7,022 bases of DNA from Bacteroidia bacterium (GTDB taxonomy: Bacteria; Bacteroidota; Bacteroidia; Bacteroidales; Marinifilaceae), in assembly GCA_025999735.1 (NCBI GenBank), contig BNXR01000095.1, forward strand, positions 1-7,022. Direction: 5' to 3'. Positions 6,249 through 7,022 of this stretch are shown here, one piece after another. The notes under the pieces are model-generated. The model worked only from the letters and a program-made list of their open reading frames with translations. It was not told the origin of the DNA and searched no databases. Position 1 is the first letter of the stretch. Each line of letters opens with the position of its first letter. The position numbers were made by a program, and so were the translations under genes.

Positions 6249-6845
6249 ATGATTAAAAATATTGTATTTGACCTAGGTGGCGTTGTGGTGGATTGGAATC
6301 CGGAGAAAATTAAAAGAGAATATACCGGTGACCAGCAGTTGGCAAGTTACATGGTGGAGGATGTGGAATTACATAAACAATGGAGCGAATTTGATAGAGG
6401 AGCTTTGTCCGATGAGGAAATTAGAGCGTATATTATCTCTGTGACCGGTATTTCCGAGCAACTGTGCATAGACGTGATTGAGTATGTGAAGACAACGCTT
6501 ACAAATATCCCAAAAACAATTGACTTGATAAAGGAATTGTACGCAGAAGGTTATCGCTTGTTTTGCTTGTCCAATATGCCAGCTTCTTTCTATGACTATT
6601 TAAAAGGTAGAGAGGTGTTTAATTATTTTGAGGGAAAAATTATTTCTGCCTTGGAGTTGCTCGTAAAACCGGATCCTGCCATTTTTAAACTCGCCTTATC
6701 ACGCCATCATTTACAGCCCGAAGAGACCCTTTTTATTGATGATTTAGAATCGAATGTGAGGGCGGCGGCAACACTCGGTATCCATACCGTGTATTTTGGC
6801 GACAAAGAAAAAGGATATCAACTGATAAAAGAGGCACTAAAATAG
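6249..6845 (+). CDS. HAD-superfamily phosphatase (subfamily IA, YihX-like)
   Basis: A 198-residue cytoplasmic hydrolase, probably a small-molecule phosphatase. Motif I is FDLGGVVVD with the nucleophile Asp8. Motif II is Ser108 in LSNMP, motif III is Lys140 in LVKPDP, and motif IV is Asp164-Asp165 in FIDDLESN. The helical region between motifs I and II (about residues 18-95) fits a C1 cap. The position two after the nucleophile is Gly rather than Asp, which is usual in the FDLGG/FDLGN clade that includes the sugar-phosphatase YihX, and not a sign of inactivation. I chose ATG 6249 over a GTG at 6210 because motif I normally lies within the first ten residues and the 13 extra residues are unlike the family. 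The next gene starts 6 bases after the stop, so the two are probably co-transcribed. Codon use is more A+T-rich than in the hydrolase genes to the left. The substrate cannot be told. Confidence 0.9.
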   Translation: MIKNIVFDLGGVVVDWNPEKIKREYTGDQQLASYMVEDVELHKQWSEFDRGALSDEEIRAYIISVTGISEQLCIDVIEYVKTTLTNIPKTIDLIKELYAEGYRLFCLSNMPASFYDYLKGREVFNYFEGKIISALELLVKPDPAIFKLALSRHHLQPEETLFIDDLESNVRAAATLGIHTVYFGDKEKGYQLIKEALK

Positions 6846-6851
6846 ACCCGA

Positions 6852-7022
6852 ATGAAACAATTTTTCTTACTCTTATCCTTCTTTTTTGCATTTTATGATG
6901 CTCGTGCTGGCGAACTATTAAAAAAGTTGCAGGCAATCAAGGAAATTAGTGACATTCAAGAGGTAACAGAGGCAACCTTTAAAGAAGCCTACCTCTTTTT
7001 CTACGAGCAAGCAATAGACCAC
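6852..7022 (+). CDS. N-terminus of an exported protein, possibly S37 (PS-10) family peptidase (3' partial)
   Basis: The frame runs from ATG to the last base of the window, 57 codons, with no stop. Residues 1-19 are a clear signal peptide: a Lys near the start, a Phe/Leu-rich core, then ARA before Gly20. The mature start continues ELLKKLQAIKEISDIQEV and reaches YLFFYEQAIDH at the edge. That pattern (an opening Leu-rich helix, then a short strand ending in EQ-x-(V/I)-DH) resembles the start of Bacteroidota secreted S37/PS-10 tripeptidyl-aminopeptidase-like proteins as I remember them. The catalytic residues would lie outside the window, so the family is tentative. It follows the HAD gene after only 6 bases, which suggests shared transcription rather than shared function. 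Confidence 0.75.
   Translation, partial: MKQFFLLLSFFFAFYDARAGELLKKLQAIKEISDIQEVTEATFKEAYLFFYEQAIDH

Overview
The window looks like chromosomal DNA from a member of the Bacteroidota, most likely Bacteroidales. Three things point there. The tRNA gene has a promoter that fits the Bacteroidota pattern exactly (TTTG, 19 bases, then TAnnTTTG). Gene starts lack strong Shine-Dalgarno sites. The left half encodes exported glycoside hydrolases of the kind found in Bacteroidota glycan-utilisation loci. No species can be named from the sequence.

Bases 1-5714 hold three genes on the + strand with gaps of only 43 and 39 bases, so probably one transcription unit. They are the 3' part of an FAD-dependent oxidoreductase with a C-terminal F5/8 type C (discoidin-like) carbohydrate-binding domain, a complete GH2 beta-galactosidase with an export signal, and a complete GH20 beta-N-acetylhexosaminidase with an export signal. 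A GH2 that removes terminal galactose and a GH20 that removes the GlcNAc or GalNAc beneath it would act in sequence on LacNAc-type host glycans such as mucins or N-glycans. The substrate is inferred. No SusC/SusD pair or regulator lies in the window, so the full locus must extend upstream.

The GH20 gene carries an unusual insert of about 46 codons between its N-terminal domain and its catalytic barrel. It consists of a Ser/Thr tract built on a 9-bp microsatellite, followed by a 20-bp perfect palindrome, all in frame.

Bases 5715-6032 form a 318-base stretch without a convincing gene. It holds a cluster of short hairpins with 3-base loops, one doubtful 33-codon ORF, and a 14-bp perfect inverted repeat that probably ends the tRNA transcript. 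A tRNA-Leu (anticodon CAA) lies on the minus strand at 6033-6116, with its promoter at 6131-6161.

Bases 6249-7022 are a separate + strand unit that is visibly more A+T-rich. It has a small HAD-superfamily phosphatase followed 6 bases later by the start of an exported protein, tentatively an S37 (PS-10) family peptidase, cut by the window edge. I found no CRISPR array, intact insertion sequence or rRNA, and nothing that clearly amounts to a new defence or mobile system. The most unusual item is the repeat-derived insert in the GH20 gene.
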